A stretch of 38,388 nucleotides of DNA from an uncultured Oscillospiraceae bacterium. Its GTDB lineage: Bacteria; Bacillota; Clostridia; Oscillospirales; Oscillospiraceae. The translations under genes and the position numbers were made by a program. The DNA lies in contig CAJUPU010000029.1 of NCBI GenBank assembly GCA_910588495.1, positions 2,763 to 41,150 of the forward strand, read 5' to 3'. The notes under the pieces are model-generated. The model searched no databases. It was given only the letters and a program-made list of their open reading frames with translations, and was not told the DNA's origin. This document shows positions 23,387-38,186 of this stretch, in pieces. Within the stretch, counting starts at the first letter, position 1. Each line of letters opens with the position of its first letter.

Positions 23387-25615
23387 TTAATTTTCGGTGT
23401 CGGCTTTTTTCGCGCGGGGCTTGCGGACGGCCTTGGGCTTCTCCGCCCCGTCCTCCGCCTTTTTCGCTCTGGCCCTGCGGGCGGGCTTAGGGGCCTCGGC
23501 GTCGTCCTGCGTCTCGGCCTTGGGCTTGCGGCCCGGCTTCTTGGGCGCGGGGCCGTCGGCGGCCTCGGCCTTGGGCTTGCGGCCGCGCTTGGGCTTGGCG
23601 GCCTCCACGGCCCCGGCCACATCGGCCTTGACCGCCTCCACCGCCTGTTCCGCCTTGGCCTTCGCCGCCTTGACCGCCTTCTTGGCCTTGGGGGCCTCCT
23701 CGTCGGTACTGTCTTTGGCGGCGCCCCGGACGGCCTTGTGCTCATAGAGCACGGTGGACATGGCGGGCAGGGTGAGCTCCACAGAGTATTTCAGCCCGTG
23801 CATCTCCTCCTTCTTGGCCTTGACGGGGGCCAGGGGCGTGCCCGCGCCGCCGTATTTGGCGTCATCGCTGGACAGCACGGGGACATAGGAGCCCGCGCGG
23901 GGCACGCCGATCTTGTAGCCGGTGCGCTCCACAGGGCAGAAATTGCACACCACGATGACCTCTTTCCCCTTGTCGTCGATGCGGCGGAAGGAGATGACGC
24001 TCTGCTGCCAGTCGTCGCAGGAGATCCACTGGAAGCCCTGCCAATCCACGTCGTTGTGCCACAGGGCGGGGTGGTCCAGATAGTAGTGGTTCAGGTCCCG
24101 GACGTAGGACTGCATCTGGCGGTGCTTGTCGTAGTCCAGCAGCAGCCAGTCCAGCTGCTTTTTCTCGTCCCACTCGATGAACTGGGCGAACTCGCCGCCC
24201 ATGAACAGCAGCTTCTTGCCCGGATGGGTCATCATGTAGCCGTAGAAGGCCCGCAGGTTCTGGAACTTGTCCCCGTAGTCCCCGGGCATCTTGTTCACCA
24301 GGGAGCACTTACCGTGGACCACCTCGTCGTGGGAGAGGGGGAGCACGAAGTTCTCCGAGAAGGCGTAGGTGAGGGAGAAGGTGAGGTTGTTGTGCTTGCC
24401 CTTGCGGAACAGGGGGTCGGTGGACATGTAGTCCACCATGTCGTGCATCCAGCCCATGTTCCACTTGAAGTTGAAGCCCAGCCCGCCGTCGTACCCCGGC
24501 TTGGTGACCATGGGGAAGGCGGTGGACTCCTCGGCGCACATGATGGCGGAGGGGTCGAAGGTGAGGGCGGCAGCGTTCATGTCCCGCAGGAACTGCACCG
24601 CCTCCAGGTTGATGTTCCCGCCGTCCTTGTTGGGCCGCCACTCACCGCCCCGGCGGCCGTAGTCCAGGTAGAGCATGGAGGCCACCGCGTCCACCCGGAT
24701 GCCGTCGATGTGGAATTTGTCCAGCCAGTACACCACGTTGGAGATCAGGAAGGAGCGCACCTCATAGCGCCCGTAGTCGAAGATGCGGGTGCCCCAGTCG
24801 GGGTGCTCCCGGCGCAGGGGGTCGGAGGGCTCGTAGCAGCACTCGCCGTCGAACTCGAACAGGCCGCACTCGTCCCGGGGGAAGTGGGCGCCCACCCAGT
24901 CGATGAGCACGCCGATGCCCTCGGCGTGGCACATGTCCACGAACTTCATGAAGTCGTGAGGGGTGCCGTACCGGGAGGTGGGGGCGTAGTAGCCCGTGAC
25001 CTGATAGCCCCAGGAGGGGTCGTAGGGGTATTCGCTGACGGGGAGCAGCTCCACGTGGGTGTAGCCCATGTCCTTCAGGTAGGGGATCAGCTGCCGGGCG
25101 CAGTCCACATAGGACAGGAAATTGCCGTCCTCGTGCCGCCGCCAGGAGCCCAGGTGCATCTCGTAGATGTTCACCGGGCTGCGCAGCACGTCCCGCTTGC
25201 CCCGGGCCCGCCGGTAGGCCCCGTCGGTCCACGCAAAGCCGTCCAGGTCGAACACCTTGCTGGCGTTGTCCGGCCGGGTGGCGGAGTGGGCGGCGTAGGG
25301 ATCGGCGCGGAACACGAAGGTCCCGTCGGGCCGCTCGATATAGTATTTGTACTCATCAAAGGTCTGCGCGCCGGGGACGAACCGCTCCCAGATGGCGGGG
25401 GCGATGCGCTCCATGGGGGGAGACGATTTGTCCCAGTCGTTGAAGCGGCCCAGCACCCGCACGCTCTTGGCGTGGGGTGCCCAGACCCGGAACACATACC
25501 CATCCTGGCCGTCCACGGCGGCGGGGTGGCAGCCCATGAACTGATAGGCGTCCGAGCTGGTCCCATCGGAGAACCGCTTGATGGCGTCGCTGAGTTGGTC
25601 TGCTTTTGCTCTCAT
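23387..25615 (-). CDS. glgB: Glycogen branching enzyme with a histone H1/AT-hook-like tail
   Basis: 742 residues. Residues 1-631 are a normal GlgB: CBM48 N-domain (YVFRVWAPHAKSVRVLGRFN), GH13 barrel with GIRVDAV (nucleophile Asp), MCAEESTAFP (acid Glu) and PLSHDEVVHGK (transition-state His-Asp), then the C-terminal beta domain. Residues 632-742 are a 111-residue disordered tail of Lys, Ala, Pro and Glu with repeats KRGRKPKAE, KPGRKPKAE and RKPRAKK, resembling histone H1 tails and AT-hooks. The frame is unbroken and the next gene starts beyond the stop. First gene of glgBCDA, GGAGGG 5-6 nt before the ATG. Enzyme function is certain; the tail function is unknown. Confidence 0.95.
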   Translation of the reverse strand: MRAKADQLSDAIKRFSDGTSSDAYQFMGCHPAAVDGQDGYVFRVWAPHAKSVRVLGRFNDWDKSSPPMERIAPAIWERFVPGAQTFDEYKYYIERPDGTFVFRADPYAAHSATRPDNASKVFDLDGFAWTDGAYRRARGKRDVLRSPVNIYEMHLGSWRRHEDGNFLSYVDCARQLIPYLKDMGYTHVELLPVSEYPYDPSWGYQVTGYYAPTSRYGTPHDFMKFVDMCHAEGIGVLIDWVGAHFPRDECGLFEFDGECCYEPSDPLRREHPDWGTRIFDYGRYEVRSFLISNVVYWLDKFHIDGIRVDAVASMLYLDYGRRGGEWRPNKDGGNINLEAVQFLRDMNAAALTFDPSAIMCAEESTAFPMVTKPGYDGGLGFNFKWNMGWMHDMVDYMSTDPLFRKGKHNNLTFSLTYAFSENFVLPLSHDEVVHGKCSLVNKMPGDYGDKFQNLRAFYGYMMTHPGKKLLFMGGEFAQFIEWDEKKQLDWLLLDYDKHRQMQSYVRDLNHYYLDHPALWHNDVDWQGFQWISCDDWQQSVISFRRIDDKGKEVIVVCNFCPVERTGYKIGVPRAGSYVPVLSSDDAKYGGAGTPLAPVKAKKEEMHGLKYSVELTLPAMSTVLYEHKAVRGAAKDSTDEEAPKAKKAVKAAKAKAEQAVEAVKADVAGAVEAAKPKRGRKPKAEAADGPAPKKPGRKPKAETQDDAEAPKPARRARAKKAEDGAEKPKAVRKPRAKKADTEN

Positions 25616-25700
25616 AAGTGCCCTCCAAACCTCCGCCCTGCGGGGCGGAAAATCCTGAGAAATTGCTCATCGCGTGCCGTAGGCACACATTGATGGGATT

Positions 25701-25729
25701 ATTATAATCCTCCGCCACGGCAAAGTCAA
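25701..25729 (-). promoter_or_regulatory. Promoter of glgBCDA
   Basis: TTGACT (25724-25729), a 17-bp spacer, TATAAT (25701-25706) on the minus strand. The leader can form two hairpins, GTGTGCC/GGCACGC inside CATC/GATG (about 25664-25693) and CCGCC/GGCGG (about 25633-25650), the second just before the Shine-Dalgarno. Confidence 0.85.
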
Positions 25730-25870
25730 GGTGCACAAAAAATAAATGAAAAATGGGGGCGTTTATGTGGGTTTACGAGAAAAAGACAGGAAAGATCTGG
25801 AACGGTGTCAAGAGGTGCCGAAAACCGGAGGATTTCCGCCGTCAAATGGGAAAAGCCCCGCGAAACAGCC
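25730..25870. other. Intergenic stretch with no gene seen
   Basis: Between the glgB promoter and the rpoC terminator. A plus-strand frame from 25753 lacks a ribosome binding site and reads through the terminator into the rpoC end antisense; I reject it. I see no other structure. Confidence 0.6.
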
Positions 25871-25912
25871 AAAATAAAAAGGGCCCCGCAGGCGCCAAAG
25901 CGCCCGCGGGGC
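25871..25912 (-). terminator. Terminator of rpoBC
   Basis: Stem GCCCCGCAGGCGC (25883-25895) with GCGCCCGCGGGGC (25900-25912), almost perfect, followed on the minus strand by TTTTTATTTT. Confidence 0.9.
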
Positions 25913-25987
25913 AGAGCTTCAGAAGATCGCGGCGTACTGCCGCAGGCAGGTCCCGCCGCCCGTTTGGGACGGTTTTTATCCGGCCGC

Positions 25988-29884
<3,897 letters not shown>

Positions 29885-29901
29885 TGTCTCACCCTCCCTT
29901 C

Positions 29902-33654
<3,753 letters not shown>

Positions 33655-33834
33655 ACGCTGTTCACGCTCCACTTCGTCAAGATCTCCGGGCCGCCGGATC
33701 GCCAAAGGACCGACACGCCCGGGCCGGTTGTAAGCTTTTGAAAATTTCCTCTTGCCTTTTTTGTGCACATCTGCTATACTGACGATACTAGGTGGGGAAG
33801 ATATTTTCTCGCCTAATGTGCATATAAGCAATTT
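33655..33834 (-). other. Leader region of rpoB, no gene seen
   Basis: About 180 bases between the rpoB promoter and start codon. It contains short inverted repeats (for example TTTTCAAAAGC) but no recognisable riboswitch, L10-type leader or peptide with a clear ribosome binding site. Confidence 0.5.
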
Positions 33835-33863
33835 ATAGTACCATATCCGCCGTCCCGCGTCAA
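33835..33863 (-). promoter_or_regulatory. Promoter candidate for rpoBC
   Basis: TTGACG (33858-33863), a 17-bp spacer, TACTAT (33835-33840) on the minus strand. The -10 box is imperfect; TATAAA lies 3 bases later. Confidence 0.55.
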
Positions 33864-33924
33864 GAGAAATTTTGCCGCCGGGGCGATTTTTACTGATTTT
33901 CTTTTTGCGGCGGAGGTAGAACGC

Positions 33925-34203
33925 TTGGAAAAATACGAAATTTTTAAATACAGCGCCGGTTTAGCTACGGTCGTGGTGGTGGGCGTGGCGCTCAAGGTCC
34001 CCGCGTTTCGGACCGTTCTTCCCTTCGCCTTATTGCCCGCCACGGCGTGCGCGGGGGCGGCCGCCTATTTCCATCACAGGCTGCCCGAAAGTAAAAAGTG
34101 TTCGCTTTTCAGCCGGCGCCACCCAGCGCCGTTCTTCATTGCCCTGCTGCTTGGAAATGTCACTCTGCTCCTGCTGCCTTTCATAGCGCTGTGGCGGCGG
34201 TGA
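33925..34203 (+). CDS. Small membrane protein, unknown
   Basis: 92 residues from a TTG start with GGAGG 8 nt upstream. It has three hydrophobic stretches (about 10-23, 30-48, 69-87: LATVVVVGVALKV; LPFALLPATACAGAAAYF; FFIALLLGNVTLLLLPFIAL), with a basic, charged loop (SRRHP) between the last two. It resembles no family I know. The ATG-less start and absence of a clear promoter lower confidence; the good ribosome binding site and hydrophobic pattern raise it. It could share a transcript with the DUF1294 gene 33 bp further on. Confidence 0.55.
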   Translation: MEKYEIFKYSAGLATVVVVGVALKVPAFRTVLPFALLPATACAGAAAYFHHRLPESKKCSLFSRRHPAPFFIALLLGNVTLLLLPFIALWRR

Positions 34204-34206
34204 GCT

Positions 34207-34222
34207 TACATTAAATAATGTA
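34207..34222. promoter_or_regulatory. Palindrome TACATTA-AA-TAATGTA
   Basis: Perfect 7-bp arms with a 2-base centre between the stop of the small membrane gene and the start of the DUF1294 gene. It may be an operator; it lacks a terminator tail. Confidence 0.4.
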
Positions 34223-34236
34223 GAGAGGGACCGCCT

Positions 34237-34515
34237 ATGAGAGAGACCGTCTATCTGCTGCTGATCTGGCTGGGCGTCACCAGCGCCCTGGCCCTCGCCC
34301 TCTTCGGCTGGGACAAGCTGATGGCCAAGGCCCGCCGCCGCCGGGTGCCCGAGGCGGCGCTGCTGGGCTGCGCCCTGCTGGGCGGCTCCGCCGGGGCAGC
34401 CCTGGGCATGGCGCTGTTCCGCCACAAAATCCGCAAGCCCCTGTTCCGCCGCTTCGTCCCCCTGTGCCTGTGCGCCCACGCCGCTTTGCTGGCCTGGGCC
34501 GCGCTGGGCGTCTGA
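34237..34515 (+). CDS. DUF1294 family membrane protein
   Basis: 92 residues. The family pattern is clear: ALFGWDKLMAKARRRRVPEAALLGCALLGGSAGAALGMALFRHKIRKPLFRR in short pieces, that is an F-x-x-DK-x-x-A-(basic)-R-x-PE, a Gly-rich helix LLGGSAGA and FRHKxxKxxF. Three helices are seen at about 5-22, 40-60 and 75-90. The function is not known. AGAGAGGGA lies before the ATG. It is followed by a terminator at 34528-34564. Confidence 0.9.
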   Translation: MRETVYLLLIWLGVTSALALALFGWDKLMAKARRRRVPEAALLGCALLGGSAGAALGMALFRHKIRKPLFRRFVPLCLCAHAALLAWAALGV

Positions 34516-34527
34516 GCGCCGGTCCGG

Positions 34528-34570
34528 CCTGCCTGCCCTGCCGTTTTCCGGCGAGCCAGGCAGGTTTTTG
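34528..34570 (+). terminator. Terminator after the DUF1294 gene
   Basis: CCTGCCTG (34528-34535) pairs with CAGGCAGG (34557-34564), with an inner stem; T5-G-T5 follows. Confidence 0.8.
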
Positions 34571-34600
34571 TTTTTCCAGAAAATTTTGTTCAACTTCCTG

Positions 34601-34629
34601 TTGACAAGGGACGGTCCAGGGGTTACAAT
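34601..34629 (+). promoter_or_regulatory. Promoter of the 96-residue conserved protein
   Basis: TTGACA (34601-34606), a 17-bp spacer, TACAAT (34624-34629). Confidence 0.85.
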
Positions 34630-34665
34630 AGCAATGGTTACAAACCAGTTACAAACTGTTACAAC
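34621..34665 (+). repeat. Four GTTACAA repeats at the promoter
   Basis: GTTACAA occurs at 34622, 34637, 34648 and 34658, spaced 15, 11 and 10 bp, the last three close to one helical turn apart. Two copies are themselves palindromes: GGTT-ACA-AACC (34636-34646) and CAGTT-ACA-AACTG (34646-34658). The first overlaps the -10 box and the rest follow the transcription start, as expected for a repressor array. Confidence 0.7.
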
Positions 34666-34682
34666 TTTTTGAGGAGGCTCTC

Positions 34683-34973
34683 ATGGCTGAGAAATCTACC
34701 GTCCTGACCTACAAGGGCCATCCGCTGCGGCGGAAGGACAACCTGATCTATTACGGCTCCATGGCCGACAAGTACATCGTCATGATCCAGGTGATGAGCA
34801 CCGAGAAGGGCGGCTCCCTGGAGCTGGCCAACAAGGTCCATCTCCAGCTCCAGTTCACCGATCCGGACCTGAAGAGCCGGGACCGGGTGGTGAAGAAGAG
34901 CGACCTGCCCGATCTGTTCTCCGCCATCGACATGGGGTCCATCTGGCTGATGCGGGCCCTGGCCGGCAAGTAA
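34683..34973 (+). CDS. Conserved hypothetical protein, 96 residues
   Basis: No known domain is recognised. It begins MAEKSTVLTYKGHPLRRKDNLI with alternating strands, has an amphipathic centre (DKYIVMIQVMS, then LELANKVHLQLQF) and a helical end with DLFSAIDMGSIWLMRAL. It has no signal peptide or membrane helix. GAGGAGG lies before the ATG. It has a consensus promoter with a GTTACAA operator-like array, so it is probably tightly regulated. The downstream secreted NlpC/P60 gene follows 42 bp later and could share the transcript. I cannot name a function. Confidence 0.85.
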   Translation: MAEKSTVLTYKGHPLRRKDNLIYYGSMADKYIVMIQVMSTEKGGSLELANKVHLQLQFTDPDLKSRDRVVKKSDLPDLFSAIDMGSIWLMRALAGK

Positions 34974-35015
34974 GGGTCGTCTTTACCAATGAAAATCTAA
35001 ATGGGGGTCATACCA

Positions 35016-35927
35016 ATGAATTTCAAAGCGAAGGCGGTCAGGACCGTGGCCGCCGCCGGGATCGTCCTGTCCATGTGCACCGGCGTGGCGTTCGCCTCCA
35101 TCGGGAGCGCCACCGTCACCGCCGATTCCCTGCGTATGCGCAGCGAGGCCAGCACCAGCTCGTCCACCCTGGTCCAGGCCCCTAAGGGGACCCAGGTCGC
35201 TGTGGAGGAGGACGCGGGCAACGGCTGGTACAAGGTGAGCTATAACGGCCAGACCGGGTTCATGTCCGGCGAATGGCTCACCGTTTCCCTGGCAGACGGC
35301 ACCGTGGTCCCCGCCGCCCAGGGCACCGAGCCCGAGCAGCAGCGGGGCCTCATCACCGCCAGCGCGCTCAATGTCCGCTCCGGCCCGGCCACTACATATG
35401 ACAAGGTCACCACCTTGAAGGCCGGCAGCGTGGTGGATATCGTCTCCGACCCCGGCAACGGCTGGTACGAGGTGGACGGCGGCTATGTGTCCGCCGAGTA
35501 CGTCACCCTGGTGGGCGCCGACTACGAGGGCTCCAGCGCCCTGGGCGCCTCCGCCGCCGCCATGGCCAAGAGCCTGCTGGGCTGCCGCTACCGCTCCGGC
35601 GCCGCCGGTCCCAGCTCCTTCGACTGCTCCGGCCTGATGTACTACATCTACCGCCAGCTGGGCTGCCCCATCGCCCGGGGCTCCTCCAGCCAGTACTATA
35701 ACAGCGGTTATTTCGTCTCCACCGATGCCATGCAGCCCGGCGACCTGATCTTCTTCTTCGACCGCCGCTTCGACAGCTCCGGCGGCACCCTGCCCACCAC
35801 CCATGTGGGCATGTATGTGGGGGACGGTCAGTTCATCCACGCCTCCACCACCTCCTACCGGGTGCAGTACGACAGCGTGTCCGGCTACTATGCCCCGTAC
35901 ATCGTGGGAGCCAAGCGCATCGGCTGA
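35016..35927 (+). CDS. Secreted SH3b-NlpC/P60 peptidoglycan endopeptidase
   Basis: 303 residues from the ATG at 35016 (an in-frame ATG at 35001 has its Shine-Dalgarno overlapping it). Signal peptide: KAKAVRT basic start, then AAAGIVLSMCTGVAFA with cleavage after AFA. Two bacterial SH3 domains: about 32-88 (TADSLRMRSEAS to GFMSGEWLTV) and about 105-165 (ITASALNVRSGPAT to YVSAEYVTL). The NlpC/P60 domain (about 180-300) has the catalytic Cys in SFDCSGLMYYIYRQLG, His in HVGMYVGDGQFIHAS, and the usual third polar site. It cuts peptide stems in peptidoglycan. A terminator follows. Confidence 0.93.
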   Translation: MNFKAKAVRTVAAAGIVLSMCTGVAFASIGSATVTADSLRMRSEASTSSSTLVQAPKGTQVAVEEDAGNGWYKVSYNGQTGFMSGEWLTVSLADGTVVPAAQGTEPEQQRGLITASALNVRSGPATTYDKVTTLKAGSVVDIVSDPGNGWYEVDGGYVSAEYVTLVGADYEGSSALGASAAAMAKSLLGCRYRSGAAGPSSFDCSGLMYYIYRQLGCPIARGSSSQYYNSGYFVSTDAMQPGDLIFFFDRRFDSSGGTLPTTHVGMYVGDGQFIHASTTSYRVQYDSVSGYYAPYIVGAKRIG

Positions 35928-35945
35928 TCGACCGACCAATATCTT

Positions 35946-35977
35946 CCAGCCGTCCGGCGAACAGGCCGGGCGGCTGG
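35946..35977 (+). terminator. Terminator after the NlpC/P60 gene
   Basis: 13-bp stem CCAGCCGTCCGGC/GCCGGGCGGCTGG with one G-T pair; the T-tract is weak (CGTTCTT). Confidence 0.65.
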
Positions 35978-36008
35978 CGTTCTTCACGGAAAATTATCAT
36001 TTTGCCTC

Positions 36009-36037
36009 TTTACATTTGGCCCCATCTGGGATAAAAT
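36009..36037 (+). promoter_or_regulatory. Promoter of ireB
   Basis: TTTACA (36009-36014), a 17-bp spacer, TAAAAT (36032-36037). Confidence 0.8.
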
Positions 36038-36067
36038 AGGCGTAACAAGAAAAAGGGGGTGCGCCCA

Positions 36068-36322
36068 TTGAGCGACATGGACTACACGCGCAAATTCAGC
36101 GTCAATTTGAACAAGGACGAGGAGATCCGCGCCATCCTGTCCTCCGTCTACAACTCCCTGCGGGAGAAGGGCTATAACCCCATCAACCAGATCGTGGGGT
36201 ATATCCTCAGCGAGGACCCCACCTATATCACCAATCACAACAACGCCCGCACCCTCATCCGCCAGCTGGACCGGGACGAGCTGCTCCAGGTGCTGTTGAA
36301 GAGCTACCTCCACGAAAAATAA
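36068..36322 (+). CDS. ireB: IreB family regulatory phosphoprotein
   Basis: 84 residues. I choose the TTG at 36068 because AAGGGGGTG ends 6 nt before it and the peptide MSDMDYTRKF then matches the family N-terminus; the ATG at 36077 is the alternative. The family hallmark SLREKGYNPINQIVGYILSE, followed by DPTYITNHNNARTLIRQLDRDE, is intact. In Enterococcus, IreB is phosphorylated by the IreK Ser/Thr kinase and affects cephalosporin resistance. In most Firmicutes it precedes ruvX/yrrK and alaS; here it stands alone, ended by a strong terminator. Confidence 0.95.
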   Translation: MSDMDYTRKFSVNLNKDEEIRAILSSVYNSLREKGYNPINQIVGYILSEDPTYITNHNNARTLIRQLDRDELLQVLLKSYLHEK

Positions 36323-36328
36323 GCGAGG

Positions 36329-36358
36329 GCCGCCGGTCATGGGACCGGCGGCTTTTTT
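36329..36358 (+). terminator. Terminator after ireB
   Basis: Perfect 10-bp stem GCCGCCGGTC/GACCGGCGGC, loop ATGG, T6. Confidence 0.92.
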
Positions 36359-36385
36359 AAGATTTGGTTAAGGAGCTGTTTTGCC

Positions 36386-38068
36386 ATGAAAAGAGCAGTT
36401 TGCCTGCTGTTGTCCGCCGCTTTGCTGCTGGGGGCGCTGTCCGCCTGCCAATTTCCGGCGGAGGGGTCCGGGGCCGCCGGCCTTGCCGCCGCAGATCTGG
36501 CCGGCGCGGCCTTAGACCACTCCGGCCGGGAGGACCGGGACGGCCTGGAGTGCCTGTACGCCGGGGAGCATAGAGAGGAGCTGGAGGTCTACGGTCGGAA
36601 CGCCTACCAGCTGAAGGACCCCTGGGAGGACATGGCGGTGATCCGGGCCACCGGGGCCTCCGCCTTCGAGATCGCCGTGGTGCGGATGGAGGACGACAGC
36701 GCCGCCGTCCGGGCGGCCACCGCGTTCATGCGCTACATGTCCGCCCGCCAGGGGGATTTTGTGGGCTATGCCCCCGCAGAGGCGGACATGGCGGCCAACG
36801 GAGAGATCCTTCAGGATGGGCCTTACGCGGCGCTGTTCCTCTGTCCCGACCCCAAAGGGGCCAGCGCGGCGGTGGAGGCCGCCCTCAGCGGGGGCGAGCT
36901 CCCCGTGCCGGGGCATGAGGGCCCCGCGGAGCCGATCACCGACGTGAAGGAGCTGCGGGACCTCCTGGTGGAGGACCAGGGGATGGAGGGAGCTGAGCTG
37001 GTAAAGCTGGACGGCGATGACCCGGAGGCGTTGAATGCTTATATGAAGGATGCCTACGGCCTGACGCAGGATCTGTGGACGGCGGCCGCCATTGCCCGGG
37101 ACCCGGAAACTGCCTTTGAGGTGGCGGTCATCCGCGCTTGCAGCGATGGGGATGAGGTGCTTGACGGTGATCCGCCGACCATATTCCCCGGCGGTTTGAA
37201 AGCGAGCGAAGCAATGGATGAGAAGCTGAATGACTATCTGACGGTCAGGGAAGGGGAGTTTGACCCCGCCAGCGACCAGGGGAAGCTGCTCCACAGGGCT
37301 ATAGCGGGGAGCGGGGGAGAAGGGGATACCTGGTATGCTGTGCTGCTGGTCTGCGCGGGCCAGGAGGAGGCGATGGACGCTTTTGCCCGGGCGACAGGCA
37401 CAGGGGTTGGCTGGTCGCCCCGCTACCGCTATTTGGACACCGACCCCAACTTCCCGGACCGCTGCGCCTTCACACCCCCCAATGAGGACGACATGTCCGT
37501 ATATGACACCTCCGCGGTCCGGACTGCCTGGGAGAAAGGCGATCCATCGCAGTTGTCTAAGAAGGACCGGAAGATCTACGAGGCGGCAGAGAAGGTACTG
37601 AAAAAGGTGCTCAAGGACGGCATGAGCGACTATGAGAAGGAGCTTGTCATCTATGATTGGGTGGTCAACAACGTGGATTACGACTGGACCCACCAGGACC
37701 ACAGGAAGGAGACGCCCCGGGAGTCCTTCACCCCCTACGGCGGTCTGGTAGACCGCACGGCGGTGTGCCTGGGCTATGCCACCACGTTCCAGCTGCTGTG
37801 CGACCTGGCCGGGGTGGAGTGCATCACCGTGCCCGGCGCGGCCTTTGAGAGCCGGGAGGATCACGGCTGGAACATGGTGCGGCTGGATGGGGAGTGGTAC
37901 TGTGTGGATGCCACCTGGGACGCCAACGTCCGGGAGCGCGGAGGCCGGGGCAGGCCGGAGGATTGGGACTTTTTCAACGTTACCAGTGATGATATGGCGG
38001 CCAGCGACCACCAGTGGGACTACGCCAACACCCCGGAGGCTACGGCCCCGGACGGGGGCAGAGGATGA
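36386..38068 (+). CDS. Lipoprotein with two DUF4358-like repeats and a transglutaminase-like domain
   Basis: 560 residues. The N-terminal signal ends in the lipobox LSAC (Cys 21), so the protein is a membrane-anchored lipoprotein. Two divergent copies of a DUF4358-like unit follow (about 50-170: AYQLKDPWEDMAVIRATGAS; about 195-330: DAYGLTQDLWTAAAIARDPE, with similar AFEIAVVR/AFEVAVIR strands). A transglutaminase-like domain spans about 430-530: VDRTAVCLGYATTFQLL (catalytic Cys), EDHGWNMVRLDGEWYCVDATWD (His and Asp). These domains often occur on cell-surface proteins, and catalytic or non-catalytic roles both exist. GGAG precedes the ATG. It follows the ireB terminator. Confidence 0.88.
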   Translation: MKRAVCLLLSAALLLGALSACQFPAEGSGAAGLAAADLAGAALDHSGREDRDGLECLYAGEHREELEVYGRNAYQLKDPWEDMAVIRATGASAFEIAVVRMEDDSAAVRAATAFMRYMSARQGDFVGYAPAEADMAANGEILQDGPYAALFLCPDPKGASAAVEAALSGGELPVPGHEGPAEPITDVKELRDLLVEDQGMEGAELVKLDGDDPEALNAYMKDAYGLTQDLWTAAAIARDPETAFEVAVIRACSDGDEVLDGDPPTIFPGGLKASEAMDEKLNDYLTVREGEFDPASDQGKLLHRAIAGSGGEGDTWYAVLLVCAGQEEAMDAFARATGTGVGWSPRYRYLDTDPNFPDRCAFTPPNEDDMSVYDTSAVRTAWEKGDPSQLSKKDRKIYEAAEKVLKKVLKDGMSDYEKELVIYDWVVNNVDYDWTHQDHRKETPRESFTPYGGLVDRTAVCLGYATTFQLLCDLAGVECITVPGAAFESREDHGWNMVRLDGEWYCVDATWDANVRERGGRGRPEDWDFFNVTSDDMAASDHQWDYANTPEATAPDGGRG

Positions 38069-38073
38069 GGACG

Positions 38074-38112
38074 TTTTTGGAGGGACCCGCCGCAGGTGGG
38101 TCCCTCCAAAAA
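38074..38112. other. Long hairpin after the lipoprotein gene
   Basis: 15-bp perfect stem (38074-38088 with 38098-38112, loop of 9). The T5 is on the 5' arm and the A-run on the 3' arm, so neither strand has a free T-tract. It may be an mRNA end-stabilising or processing hairpin. Confidence 0.6.
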
Positions 38113-38138
38113 ATATTGGAGGAAATGGCGATTCCCTC

Positions 38139-38166
38139 TTTACAAATCTTTTTTTTCTGGTATAAT
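38139..38166 (+). promoter_or_regulatory. Promoter of the tRNA-half array
   Basis: TTTACA (38139-38144), a 16-bp spacer that contains T8, then TATAAT (38161-38166). The predicted start is near 38173, 14 bp before the first tRNA-like unit. Confidence 0.8.
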
Positions 38167-38186
38167 AAATCCGTTGCAAATGATTT

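Noticed and set aside
33655..33831. An rpoB start at 33831 giving 1309 residues
   Set aside because: The extra 59 residues do not match RpoB N-termini and have no ribosome binding site; the family sequence begins at 33654.
38074..38112. Intrinsic terminator after the lipoprotein gene
   Set aside because: The stem is strong but it is followed by A, not T, on both strands.
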